NCBI RefSeq assembly: GCF_001435195.1
Contig: NZ_AZFQ01000050.1
Location: forward strand, 16,868-80,867
Source: Liquorilactobacillus satsumensis DSM 16230 = JCM 12392
GTDB taxonomy: Bacteria > Bacillota > Bacilli > Lactobacillales > Lactobacillaceae
Length of the DNA: 64,000 bases
Reading direction: 5' to 3'
Positions within the stretch are counted from its first letter, which is position 1. Each line of letters opens with the position of its first letter. The notes under the pieces are model-generated. The model saw only the letters and a list, made by a program, of their open reading frames with translations, did no database searches and was not told the origin of the DNA. A program made the position numbers and the translations under genes. Positions 54,708 through 63,950 of the stretch are shown one piece after another.

Positions 54708-54716
54708 TGTTATAAT
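54708..54716 (+). promoter_or_regulatory. Extended -10 promoter of the rRNA methyltransferase gene
   Basis: TGTTATAAT, 32 bp before the start codon; -35 not clear. Confidence 0.5.
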
Positions 54717-54747
54717 TAACTATCACAAAAACTAAGGAGTTTACTGC

Positions 54748-56139
54748 ATGCAATACGAGAAAAACAGGAGCGTAAAAGGAGTTGCACTGACTAGTGGGCA
54801 GCGTTTTCCTTTAACAATCAAAAGGTTAGGAATTAACGGTGAAGGAATTGGTTACTTTAAACACAAGGTTGTGTTTGTGCCAAATGCTTTACCGGCAGAA
54901 GTGATCGTTGCTGAAGTGGTCCGTGATAATCCGCATTATGCAACGGCTAAGGTGCATAAGATCCGCGAAAAAAGTCCGCACCGGGTTGCAAAAAGGGATG
55001 ACTACGATGTCGGCGGGATTGAACTTGAACAGCTCGCTTATGAAAAACAACTAGAGTTTAAACGTGATATTATTATGCAGTCACTTGAAAAGTTTAAGCC
55101 GCGCGGATACCGGCATTTTATTTTGAAGCAGACCCTCGGGATGAAAGTCCCTTATGAATATCGAAATAAGGCTCAGTTTCAAGTGCGTCAAAATGAACGT
55201 GGAGAAGTTGTAGCGGGATTATATAAAAGAGGCACACATGAGCTAGTTGCACTGCCAACTTTCAGTACCCAGCGTCCACTGACAATGAAAATCATGCGGA
55301 TAGTTTGCAGTCTCTTACAAAAGTATGAAGTTCCCATTTACAATGAGCAGCAAAACTCCGGAATTGTCAAGACATTGGTGGTTAGAGAGTCAGTTGCAAC
55401 GGGTCAGGCACAGCTTGTTTTTGTTACAAATTCACCTAAATTTCCACATAAAAAACCGCTGTTAGCTGAGTTGCAGCAGGCTGTTCCACAGTTAAGCTCG
55501 GTCATGCAGAATATTAATATGAACCAGGACGCGCTTATTTGGGGAGCAGAAACTAATTTGCTTGCAGGACAAGACTTTATTGTCGATCAACTGGGTACAG
55601 TTAAGTTCAAGCTTTCTGCACGTGCCTTCTTCCAGTTAAATCCTTCTCAGACTGAAGTAATGTATCGTAAAGTAGAAGAGGCACTTGCCTTAGAAAAAGG
55701 AGAAACCTTGATTGATGCTTACTGTGGAGTGGGGACAATCGGTCTTTTTGTGGGGCAACATGCAAGTGAAGTCAGAGGGATGGATATTACACCTGCCGCA
55801 ATTACGGATGCACGTGCAAATGCACAGTTAAACAAACGCACGAACACTCGGTATGAATGTGGAAAGGCTGAAGAAGTTATCCCGCAATGGATAAAAGAGG
55901 GTTTTGTAGCGGATGCGCTGGTAGTTGATCCTCCTAGAACTGGATTGGACTCAGAATTGCTTAAAACGATTATTACGGTTCGCCCACGCAAATTTGTCTA
56001 TGTTTCTTGCAATCCGGCAACATTGGCTCGTGATTTGAAAGAATTGGTTAAGGTTTATCAGGTCGAGTATATCCAGCCAATTGATATGTTTCCGCAGACA
56101 GCAAGAAGTGAAGCAATTGTGAAGTTAACTCTGCGGTAG
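54748..56139 (+). CDS. rlmD: 23S rRNA (uracil-C5)-methyltransferase, RlmCD/RumA type
   Basis: SAM-dependent methylation of 23S rRNA uracils. A TRAM domain (residues ~15-70, IKRLGINGEGIGYF) is followed by the methyltransferase domain: QLNPSQTEVMYRKVEEAL, DAYCGVGTIGLFV, VVDPPRTGLD, and the catalytic Cys in YVSCNPATLARDL. The [4Fe-4S] Cys cluster of E. coli RlmD is missing: where CGGC is expected the sequence reads YDVGGIELEQL. It is 463 aa long. ATG 54748 follows AAGGAG. Confidence 0.93.
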   Translation: MQYEKNRSVKGVALTSGQRFPLTIKRLGINGEGIGYFKHKVVFVPNALPAEVIVAEVVRDNPHYATAKVHKIREKSPHRVAKRDDYDVGGIELEQLAYEKQLEFKRDIIMQSLEKFKPRGYRHFILKQTLGMKVPYEYRNKAQFQVRQNERGEVVAGLYKRGTHELVALPTFSTQRPLTMKIMRIVCSLLQKYEVPIYNEQQNSGIVKTLVVRESVATGQAQLVFVTNSPKFPHKKPLLAELQQAVPQLSSVMQNINMNQDALIWGAETNLLAGQDFIVDQLGTVKFKLSARAFFQLNPSQTEVMYRKVEEALALEKGETLIDAYCGVGTIGLFVGQHASEVRGMDITPAAITDARANAQLNKRTNTRYECGKAEEVIPQWIKEGFVADALVVDPPRTGLDSELLKTIITVRPRKFVYVSCNPATLARDLKELVKVYQVEYIQPIDMFPQTARSEAIVKLTLR

Positions 56140-56173
56140 GTGGTGTTGAAGACTGTTGTTTAAGAGGTTATTT

Positions 56174-57346
56174 ATGAATAAGAAAAAATTTTTGGGAGGC
56201 TTGTGTTTCTTTTTGTTGGTAGGTTGCCTGCTAGTTGGAAGCCTCACCTTATCTCAAGAAACACAGCATACACGACAAAAAATTGAACAAAAAAGTCATA
56301 AAAAGCTGAGTGTTAAAGAACGTAAATACTTGAAAAAAGTTAAGGCCATCAGCGAGTATACGGAGCATCGTCTGCAAAAATCCGGTTTTACAGGTGAAGC
56401 GTTGTTGATTAAGGATGGCAAGGTGGTTTATCAGCAAGGTTATGGATATGCAGATGTAGATAATCAGGTACCAAACGGCAGTAAAACAACGTATCAAATT
56501 GCTTCGTTGCAAAAATCAGCTACTGCAATGATGATTATGCTGTTAGCTAATAAAGGCAAGCTTTCCTTAAATGATCATTTGGCAAAGTATTATCCAAATA
56601 TCAAAAATGGCAACTTAGTGACACTCAGACAAATGCTAAACATGACGTCTGGAACTAATTTAGCGACCATGCCGCGGAATGTCTTAACAGCGACCGCGTT
56701 AGTCAATTATGTCAGTCATAAAATTCAGATTAACGTTAAACAGATTGGACGTCAAAGCTACCAGCCCGCTAATTATGTGCTTTTGGCCGGAATCTTGCAA
56801 AAGATTACACAACACAGCTATGAAGACTCCTTTAACACAATGATACGTAAACCATTAAAGCTCAAGAACACTTATTTTTTTAATGAAGAACAGGCTCAAA
56901 GTCAAAAAGCGCTTGCATATACACAAGTTAAAGGTAAGCAGTTGCGGAGGATAAAAGAGCAGGCTTTTCAATATTCTAATGAATTAGGGACTGGAAACTT
57001 GTATATGAGCACACCGGACCTTTACAAGATGCTTAGTTCATTCTTAGACGGAAAGTTTTTAACGCAAACTGAGACGCGGCTTTTATATACCACCTTCCCC
57101 CCACGAAATAATTATAGTGCGGGGTTGTATCATTTGGCGCAACTGCCAGAATTTAAAAAACTAGGGATCACATCAGGGTATCATGTACATGGCTATGAAT
57201 ATGGTTATGAGACGGTTGGCGACTTGTCCGCTAATGGAAAAGATGCTGTGATTTTACAGACGAATGTCGCAAATTTGCATAAACCCTTTAATTTGGTGCT
57301 TGACGCGGATCTTTACCATGCACTCTTGCAGACCTTCAAAAAATAA
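56174..57346 (+). CDS. Serine hydrolase of the class C beta-lactamase/PBP family
   Basis: Predicted secreted, membrane-anchored hydrolase acting on envelope substrates. An N-terminal segment (KKFLGGLCFFLLVGCLLVGSL) is followed by a Lys-rich stretch and the catalytic SxxK in YQIASLQKSATAMM. The second motif, usually YxN, appears as YQPANYVLLAGIL, where Asn is displaced; the third motif is not obvious (HVHGYEYG may be the HxG equivalent). It is 390 aa long. ATG 56174 is chosen over TTG 56156. FmtA- or EstB-like D-alanyl esterase activity is possible but unproven. Confidence 0.82.
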   Translation: MNKKKFLGGLCFFLLVGCLLVGSLTLSQETQHTRQKIEQKSHKKLSVKERKYLKKVKAISEYTEHRLQKSGFTGEALLIKDGKVVYQQGYGYADVDNQVPNGSKTTYQIASLQKSATAMMIMLLANKGKLSLNDHLAKYYPNIKNGNLVTLRQMLNMTSGTNLATMPRNVLTATALVNYVSHKIQINVKQIGRQSYQPANYVLLAGILQKITQHSYEDSFNTMIRKPLKLKNTYFFNEEQAQSQKALAYTQVKGKQLRRIKEQAFQYSNELGTGNLYMSTPDLYKMLSSFLDGKFLTQTETRLLYTTFPPRNNYSAGLYHLAQLPEFKKLGITSGYHVHGYEYGYETVGDLSANGKDAVILQTNVANLHKPFNLVLDADLYHALLQTFKK

Positions 57347-57385
57347 GCTTAAACCAAATAATTTTTGGGATTTCTGGCACAAGTT

Positions 57386-57394
57386 TGCTATAAT
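57386..57394 (+). promoter_or_regulatory. Promoter of the DUF402 gene
   Basis: TTGGGA (57365-57370), 18 bp, TATAAT (57389-57394) with an extended TGC in front. Confidence 0.55.
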
Positions 57395-57448
57395 AGTTAT
57401 GATATCGGTGTAAAATTACACCTGTGTTTATAGAAGGCAGGTTTTTCC

Positions 57449-57994
57449 ATGCGGCAGTCAAAAGAACCAAGGGAAGGTGACTTTATCACCATCAAAAGTT
57501 ATAAACACGATGGCAGTTTACATCGAACGTGGCGAGATACGATGGTACTAAAGACAAGCGAAAATGCCCTGATAGGCTGCAATGACCATACTTTGGTTAC
57601 AGAAGCAGATGGGCGTCGTTGGGTTACCAGAGAACCGGCTTTGATTTATTTTCATAAGCATTACTGGTTCAACATTGTCACAATGATCCGTGATAATGGA
57701 GTTTCGTATTATTGTAACCTTGCGTCACCAGCGGTCTTGGACAGAGAAGCGCTAAAGTATATCGATTATGATCTGGATGTTAAGGTTTTTCCAAATGGTG
57801 AAAAACGCTTGTTGGATGTCGATGAGTATGAGGAGCATGCTGCAAAATGGAATTACTCCCAGGAAACGGACAAAATCCTGAAACATAATGTGCTTACACT
57901 TGTCGATTGGATTGAACACAAGAAGGGGCCTTTCTCGAAAGAATATGTCGATATTTGGTACAATCGGTATTTAGAATTGTCACGACGTTTGTAA
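57449..57994 (+). CDS. DUF402 family nucleoside tri-/diphosphatase (NtdP-like)
   Basis: The family hydrolyses nucleoside tri- and diphosphates and is linked to virulence and nucleotide balance in Staphylococcus (Ntdp) and Streptococcus. [97 protein letters not shown] are highly characteristic; the acidic YDLDV and DVDEYEEH bind metal. It is 181 aa long and soluble. Confidence 0.9.
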   Translation: MRQSKEPREGDFITIKSYKHDGSLHRTWRDTMVLKTSENALIGCNDHTLVTEADGRRWVTREPALIYFHKHYWFNIVTMIRDNGVSYYCNLASPAVLDREALKYIDYDLDVKVFPNGEKRLLDVDEYEEHAAKWNYSQETDKILKHNVLTLVDWIEHKKGPFSKEYVDIWYNRYLELSRRL

Positions 57995-58011
57995 ATGATG
58001 TGTTTGTAGAA

Positions 58012-58047
58012 GTATTAGGGGGCTGTTTCGGTACGGCCCCCTAATAC
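58012..58047 (+). terminator. Strong GC-rich hairpin after the DUF402 gene
   Basis: GTATTAGGGGGC (58012-58023) pairs perfectly over 12 bp with GCCCCCTAATAC (58036-58047). There is no T-run after it (TATCTTATG), so it could be a terminator, an mRNA stabiliser or a processed element. Confidence 0.5.
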
Positions 58048-58205
58048 TATCTTATGCTGGAAGCGAGCAGTTGTCTTAAAACCGGCTTTACGCCTAGAGG
58101 ACGTGTTTATTCATTTCACGAGTAGCTGACCATTTTGGTTACTTTTTAACATCAATTGCAGGTGTGGTATTATTTAATCAGAAATAAGTGAGGACTGACC
58201 TGAGA

Positions 58206-59330
58206 ATGTTTGATAAATTAAAAAATTCAAAGTTGATGTATATTACGGTAGAGGCTTTGCTAGTTGCAACGCTGGTTTGGGTCTGTACTCAGATCAGCTT
58301 TATCTTTAATCCGGTAGGGACATTCATTTCAACACTTTTTGTCCCGGTTATTATTTCTGGTTTTCTGTACTATCTTTTCAGACCGGTAGTTTCTTTTCTC
58401 ATGAAAATACATCTCGGTCGTTTTAGAATTAACCGGACCTTAGCAGTGTCTTTGGTTTTTTTAATGTTGTTAGGAATTATTACTTTAGCGCTGACCTTTA
58501 TGATTCCGCTGTTGATTTCACAAGTTGGACAATTGGTGGTTAAAACGCCTGATTATATCAGTGCTGTTCAAAAAGTGACTAACCATTTTTACAATGATCT
58601 CAGCGATCATCAATGGATGCGCCAATTAGATGTTCAAAGCTATATTAGTAAGCTTGAGAAAAATGTGATGGGTTCAGTTGAGGTTTTCTTGGGTTCGTTA
58701 ACGAAAAGTTTAGGAACAGTAATCGGGATGATTACCAGCATTACAGTGACAATCATCACAGTCCCTTTTATGTTATTTTATATGCTGAAAGATGGGCATC
58801 GCTTGATTCCCAACATTCAAAAGATGATGCCTAGCAAAAGGGCTGAACAAGTAGAAGAACTTTTGACTAAAATGGGAGATACAATCTCAAAATATATTGC
58901 AGGGCAAGTAATTGAATGTACTTTCATTGCGACTTTCATTTCCTTGGGATATTGGGCAATTGGGATGCCTTATGCGCTTTTGCTGGGTGTTTTAGCAGGA
59001 ACGACAAATATCATCCCTTATCTTGGACCTTATATTGGAGTCTTGCCCGCACTGATTTTGGCTTTTTCCGTTTCAACTAAAATGGTTATTTTGGTAATTA
59101 TTGTTTGCACAGTTGTGCAGCAAGTTGACGGAAACTTAGTGTATCCAAATGTAATTGGTAAATCACTCGATATTCATCCGCTGACTATTATTATGCTACT
59201 GTTAGTTGCAGGTAACCTGGCTGGTTTAATGGGAATGATTCTTGGTATTCCAACCTATGCAGTCTTAAAGGTGATTGTGAAGTATTTCCACGATATATAC
59301 CTGTTAAATAATGAGAAAAACGGGCAGTGA
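58206..59330 (+). CDS. AI-2E family transporter-like membrane protein
   Basis: Eight-segment membrane protein of the AI-2E/YdbI/PerM family, whose members include Na+/H+ antiporters as well as putative autoinducer exporters. Typical stretches are FNPVGTFISTLFVPVIISGFLYYLFRPVV, ITVPFMLFYMLKDG, GTTNIIPYLGPYIGVLPALI and DGNLVYPNVIGKSLDIHPLTII. ATG 58206 is taken; the frame runs back to GTG 58188, and the upstream site is weak. It is 374 aa long. The substrate cannot be stated. Confidence 0.88.
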   Translation: MFDKLKNSKLMYITVEALLVATLVWVCTQISFIFNPVGTFISTLFVPVIISGFLYYLFRPVVSFLMKIHLGRFRINRTLAVSLVFLMLLGIITLALTFMIPLLISQVGQLVVKTPDYISAVQKVTNHFYNDLSDHQWMRQLDVQSYISKLEKNVMGSVEVFLGSLTKSLGTVIGMITSITVTIITVPFMLFYMLKDGHRLIPNIQKMMPSKRAEQVEELLTKMGDTISKYIAGQVIECTFIATFISLGYWAIGMPYALLLGVLAGTTNIIPYLGPYIGVLPALILAFSVSTKMVILVIIVCTVVQQVDGNLVYPNVIGKSLDIHPLTIIMLLLVAGNLAGLMGMILGIPTYAVLKVIVKYFHDIYLLNNEKNGQ

Positions 59331-59471
59331 ATTGCTGATAAAAAAGCGGATGCGCGGAGTTCGTTAAGGAGAGCTATCCGCGATAATTGAAGTAAGTCAG
59401 CTAATTGACTGAAAATAATCTATCTTGTAATATTGTTGGTAGTAAATTGCAAAGCATAATAGGTGAAATTC

Positions 59472-60929
59472 ATGAAAAAAATGGAAATAAAATATATTAC
59501 GAAATGTGCACCATTGTTACCGGAGAAGAAAGACTTGGTCAAGGCTAAGCTTCCGGTTGCAGAGACTAAAAATTTTTGGGAATTGCGAGGTATTTCTTTA
59601 GCGATCAACCAAGGTGAAGGAATTGGACTGCTAGGAACTAATGGATCTGGTAAGTCTGCGTTAATTAATATTCTTGCCGGGCATGAAAAACAAACGACAG
59701 GTTTTATCACGATGGAAGCTAAAGTAAACTTAGCCAGTATTCATTCTATTTCTGATGTTAATCTGACCGGACTTGAGAATATTAAACAGGCAGTGTTTGC
59801 GGCCAAACTTGATGAGTTTAAAGCTAACCACTTGATTAATGCGATTATTAATTTTAGTGAGTTAGGCGAATGGTTATATCGACCAGTGAAGACATACTCA
59901 CTAGGAGTAACAGCGCGTTTAGCACTTTCACTTGCACTTTATGTAGAGCCGCAACTGGTATTGATTGACAGTCTTTTGGGAGCCATTAATTTGTCGTTTT
60001 TTAAAAAAGTCGCGCAAAGAATTGATAACCTGAAGGACCGGGGGGTTTCGTTTGTCATTGCGGATACCAATGTGATCAATATCGAACGTTTTTGCGAACG
60101 GACATTGTGGTTACAATTCGGACAAGCCCAAGATTTTGGAGCTACACGAGATGTAATGGTTCAGTTTGAATATTTTTCCAGCTGGTACCAAGCACTAGCA
60201 CTTCCAGAAAAGAATGAATATCTTGCACAAAAAGAACACGAACGGCAAACTTTTGATGTTGGGACTGTTTATGAGGAGTTCAAGGTAGAACAATTTAAGC
60301 ATGGTTTTACACGCAAAGATGAACCACGGATGCGTAAGGCCTTTTACAAGGATCGGGGGGCTGATCCGGTTAATCTGGCAGTTACTGAAGAGACAAAAAA
60401 GGCTGCGCCAACTGCGCATAAAACCAAAAAAAAGCAGCGCAGAAAATTAAAAACGTTCATTGTTAGCGGAGTGCTTGTATTAGTTTTAATATTCTTGTGG
60501 GCGGCACTCAGTCATAAAGCTGCGGTTGCACGAACATGGGAGAGCGTGCAAAGTACATTTGGTAAAAAGCAAGCACAAACAAGCAGTTCAAGTAAAAAGA
60601 ATTCGTTGGCACAAAGTCAAAAAAATGCAAGCGCGGCAGCTAAAACAAGTGCAGCTCAAGCATCTTCAAAAGCACAGGCATCTTCTGCGAAAGCAGCTAG
60701 TGAATCAAGTGCTAAAGCGCAATCTGCTAGTGCTTCAAGTTCAAAGGCAGCCAGTGAAAGTCAACAAGCTTTGCTGAAAAATACTCAAACAATTAATGTT
60801 CAATCCGGTGATACTTTGGAAGCTTTAGCAGAAAAATATGCAACAACGGTCGATAAGCTTAAAGCAATCAATAAATTGAGCTCTGATAGTGATTTAAAGG
60901 CCGGCGATGTTATCCATGTCCCACAGTAA
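59472..60929 (+). CDS. TagH-like ABC domain fused to a membrane segment and LysM, catalytically degenerate
   Basis: 485 aa in three parts. Residues ~15-235 resemble TagH, the teichoic-acid export ATPase: Walker A GTNGSGKSA (~55-63) and signature-like YSLGVTARLALSLAL. A single membrane segment (~327-347, FIVSGVLVLVLIFLWAAL) follows. Then come a Ser/Ala/Lys/Gln-rich linker and a C-terminal LysM (INVQSGDTLEALAEKYATTVDKLKAIN). Walker B is VLIDS: Ser167 replaces the catalytic Glu after Asp166. The H-loop VSH of TagH is IAD (Asp198). No TagG permease is adjacent. It may bind nucleotide but hydrolyse poorly, acting as a scaffold between membrane and wall (inference). ATG 59472 follows AGGTGA; GTG 59463 is an alternative. 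Confidence 0.82.
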   Translation: MKKMEIKYITKCAPLLPEKKDLVKAKLPVAETKNFWELRGISLAINQGEGIGLLGTNGSGKSALINILAGHEKQTTGFITMEAKVNLASIHSISDVNLTGLENIKQAVFAAKLDEFKANHLINAIINFSELGEWLYRPVKTYSLGVTARLALSLALYVEPQLVLIDSLLGAINLSFFKKVAQRIDNLKDRGVSFVIADTNVINIERFCERTLWLQFGQAQDFGATRDVMVQFEYFSSWYQALALPEKNEYLAQKEHERQTFDVGTVYEEFKVEQFKHGFTRKDEPRMRKAFYKDRGADPVNLAVTEETKKAAPTAHKTKKKQRRKLKTFIVSGVLVLVLIFLWAALSHKAAVARTWESVQSTFGKKQAQTSSSSKKNSLAQSQKNASAAAKTSAAQASSKAQASSAKAASESSAKAQSASASSSKAASESQQALLKNTQTINVQSGDTLEALAEKYATTVDKLKAINKLSSDSDLKAGDVIHVPQ

Positions 60930-61013
60930 GTTGAGTGGAATTACTCAGTTTATTTTGGTATTGTATAGTCAAGAACTAATCTCAAGTTTTTAACAATTGG
61001 AGAGAATAAAAAG

Positions 61014-62303
61014 ATGAACTCAGACCCCGGACTTGCTGAAATATTACTTATAGGATTATGTCTAGTTGCCTTAGGAAGTGCTAGTGTGATTAGAAGTGCG
61101 TTACTGGCATATCATTCATATCATGAAGCTAAAAGTGCTGTGTTTGAAACACTTCAAAAGCATGAACGAGCGGTTAATTTTGCACAGTTTTTTGGCTGCT
61201 TGTTCAGTATTGTGTGTGCTGCTGAACTTTTTCTGGCTAATGGAACTCTTTTTTCCGTTCAAAATTTAGTCTTACTCGTGGTAATTTTTGTAATTATTTT
61301 GACGATTAGTGCAATTTTGGCCGAGTCTTTACAGAAAGCTATTCGTAAAAGCAATACGGGAACTCTTTTAAGAGGAGTTTGTCGCTTCGCTAGTTTTTGT
61401 GGTGTACTATTTATCCCAATGGAATTTTTGCTTAATGTTATAAATCGCAGTAGGACAGCCAATAGTGCCATTGAGGATGGTAAAGTACCTGCAAATCCCA
61501 TTGTGGCATTGATAACGGAACAACGTAATGAAGGTCGGCTGAATCCTGAAGCCTTTGAAATGATCGAAGGGGTTATCTCGATGCATGAAAAAATGGCTCG
61601 CGAAGTGATGGTTGCACGAACTGATGCCTTTATGGTAGATATTCAAAATGACAACGATCGCAATATAGACGCCATCTTACAAATGCCTTATTCACGTGTG
61701 CCTGTCTTTAATGAAAACAAAGATAATATTGTTGGAATTGTGCATATTAAAAATATCTTACGCACTGCCCGTAAGGATGGTTTTGATCATGTAACAATCA
61801 GGAGAGTTATGCAACCAGCACTCTTTATTCCAGAGACAATGCCAATTGATGAAGTAATGTTTGAAATGCAAAAAACCAAGAATCAAATTGCAATTCTCTT
61901 TGATGAATATGGCGGAGTTGTCGGGTTAGTAACGCTTGAAGATCTACTAGAAGAAATTGTTGGCGAGATTGAGGATGAATCGGATCACCCTGATCGCGGT
62001 TATCAAAAGATTTCTGATAATGAGTTTATTGTGCAAGGAAAACTAGCACTCGATGATTTTAATGATGAGTTTGGGACTGCTTTGGAAATGAATGAGGTAG
62101 ACACAATTGCGGGCTATATGATTGCTAAGCTGGGCTTTATTCCTGAAGACGGCAGCAAGGTGGAGTTTGAGACTCCAGAGCATGTTGTTTTGGTTACAGA
62201 GCAGGTTGATGATTCTAGAATCATGGCACTTAGGATTACACTGCCACCTGCTTTGACTATTGCACATGTCCGGCGTGAAAAAAGCCAAGCAAATAAAGGG
62301 TAA
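61014..62303 (+). CDS. CNNM/CorC-type membrane protein with CBS pair (hemolysin family)
   Basis: An N-terminal DUF21 membrane domain (about four segments, residues 1-150) is followed by a CBS pair (~195-320: REVMVARTDAFMVDI, FDEYGGVVGLVTLEDLLEEIVGEIEDE) and a CorC_HlyC C-terminal domain (NEFIVQGKLALDDFNDEFGTALE ... DTIAGYMIAKLGFIP). It is 429 aa long. Members are linked to Mg2+ or Na+ efflux; the hemolysin label is historical. It lies 84 bp after the TagH-LysM gene with a GGAGAG site. Confidence 0.9.
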   Translation: MNSDPGLAEILLIGLCLVALGSASVIRSALLAYHSYHEAKSAVFETLQKHERAVNFAQFFGCLFSIVCAAELFLANGTLFSVQNLVLLVVIFVIILTISAILAESLQKAIRKSNTGTLLRGVCRFASFCGVLFIPMEFLLNVINRSRTANSAIEDGKVPANPIVALITEQRNEGRLNPEAFEMIEGVISMHEKMAREVMVARTDAFMVDIQNDNDRNIDAILQMPYSRVPVFNENKDNIVGIVHIKNILRTARKDGFDHVTIRRVMQPALFIPETMPIDEVMFEMQKTKNQIAILFDEYGGVVGLVTLEDLLEEIVGEIEDESDHPDRGYQKISDNEFIVQGKLALDDFNDEFGTALEMNEVDTIAGYMIAKLGFIPEDGSKVEFETPEHVVLVTEQVDDSRIMALRITLPPALTIAHVRREKSQANKG

Positions 62304-62357
62304 GCTTGAGTTAGAGCAAAAAATGTTTTTTATTAGAATAGATGAAAGAGGTTAATT

Positions 62358-63935
62358 ATGAAAAGTGAAAGTTTGGCTGAGGCCGTCAACAAAAGACGGA
62401 CCTTTGCGATTATTTCTCATCCAGATGCCGGAAAAACAACAATTACGGAGCAACTCTTATTATTTGGCGGTGTCGTGCGTAAAGCGGGAACTGTCAAAGC
62501 AAAGAAATCAGGAAGTTTTGCGAAGTCTGACTGGATGGAGATTGAAAAAAAGCGCGGGATTTCTGTTACTAGCTCTGTAATGCAGTTTGATTATGCTGGT
62601 AAACGAGTAAATATTCTTGATACTCCCGGGCATGAGGATTTTTCTGAGGATACATACAGGACGTTGATGGCTGTCGATGCTGCTGTGATGGTGATTGATT
62701 CTGCTAAGGGAATTGAACCACAGACTAAAAAGTTATTCCAAGTATGTAAAATGCGTGGAATTCCAATTTTTACATTTATTAATAAGTTGGATCGTGATGG
62801 GCGTGAACCACTTGATCTTGTTACTGAGCTGGAAGAAGTTTTAGGGATCGCTGCGTATCCTATGAATTGGCCAATTGGAATGGGTAAGGGGCTCAAGGGA
62901 ATCTATGATCTTTTTAATCACCGCGTTGAGCTTTACCGGCGAGAGGATCAAGCTGAGAGCTTGATTGCACTTAATGATCAAGGTGAGATTTCGGATGCCG
63001 AACCTTTAGCTGAAGAGAGTATTTATCAGCAAGTTTTAGACGAAGTTCGCTTACTGCATGATGCCGGCAATCAGTTTGATGCAGCTAAGATCGCACAAGG
63101 CAAACTAACACCTGTTTTTTTTGGATCAGCATTAACAAACTTTGGGGTCAAAACTTTTCTCGATGCTTTCTTGCAATTTGCACCTGCACCTGCAGCGCAT
63201 ACATTAGCTGACGGGCAAAAAATTGAACCTGTCGCAACTGACTTTTCGGGCTTTATTTTTAAAATACAGGCTAACATGAATCCTAATCATCGGGATCGGA
63301 TTGCTTTTGTCAGAATTTGTTCGGGTGAGTTTAAGCGTGGAATGGATGTGACATTAACGCGCAACCTGAAAAAATTACGCTTGTCGAACTCTACTCAATT
63401 TATGGCGGAAACACGTGAAACACTTGAAACAGCAGTTGCTGGCGATATTATCGGTTTGTATGATACGGGTAACTTTCAAATTGGTGATACTATTTTTTCA
63501 GGTAAAAATAAAATACAATTTGCAAAATTACCACAGTTTACGCCTGAAATTTTTGTAAAGGTAACCGCAAAGAATGTCATGAAACAAAAATCATTTCATA
63601 AAGGAATTGCACAACTTGTCCAAGAAGGAGCAGTGCAACTGTATCAAAGCTATAGTACCGGGGAGTATATTCTAGGAGCTGTGGGACAATTGCAATTTGA
63701 GGTTTTCCAATTCAGAATGTTAAATGAATATCATTCTGAGGTTATAATGACTCCGATGGGTAAGAAAATTGCCCGGTGGATTGAACCAGAACAGTTAGAT
63801 GAAAAGATGTCGTCATCGCGTAATTTATTAGTTAAAGATCGTCAAGGAAATCCACTGTTCCTTTTTGAAAATGCATTTTCTGAACGTTGGTTTAAAGATA
63901 AATATCCACAGGTTAAATTAACAGCTAAATTGTAA
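62358..63935 (+). CDS. prfC: Peptide chain release factor 3
   Basis: GTPase that recycles RF1/RF2 from the ribosome. G1 [16 protein letters not shown]2/switch [15 protein letters not shown]3 [15 protein letters not shown]4 [14 protein letters not shown] and the later domains (GALQ-like [17 protein letters not shown]) are all present. It is 525 aa long, the expected size, complete in the window, and starts at ATG 62358 after AAGAGG. Confidence 0.96.
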   Translation: MKSESLAEAVNKRRTFAIISHPDAGKTTITEQLLLFGGVVRKAGTVKAKKSGSFAKSDWMEIEKKRGISVTSSVMQFDYAGKRVNILDTPGHEDFSEDTYRTLMAVDAAVMVIDSAKGIEPQTKKLFQVCKMRGIPIFTFINKLDRDGREPLDLVTELEEVLGIAAYPMNWPIGMGKGLKGIYDLFNHRVELYRREDQAESLIALNDQGEISDAEPLAEESIYQQVLDEVRLLHDAGNQFDAAKIAQGKLTPVFFGSALTNFGVKTFLDAFLQFAPAPAAHTLADGQKIEPVATDFSGFIFKIQANMNPNHRDRIAFVRICSGEFKRGMDVTLTRNLKKLRLSNSTQFMAETRETLETAVAGDIIGLYDTGNFQIGDTIFSGKNKIQFAKLPQFTPEIFVKVTAKNVMKQKSFHKGIAQLVQEGAVQLYQSYSTGEYILGAVGQLQFEVFQFRMLNEYHSEVIMTPMGKKIARWIEPEQLDEKMSSSRNLLVKDRQGNPLFLFENAFSERWFKDKYPQVKLTAKL

Positions 63936-63950
63936 GTTAACCCAAATAAA

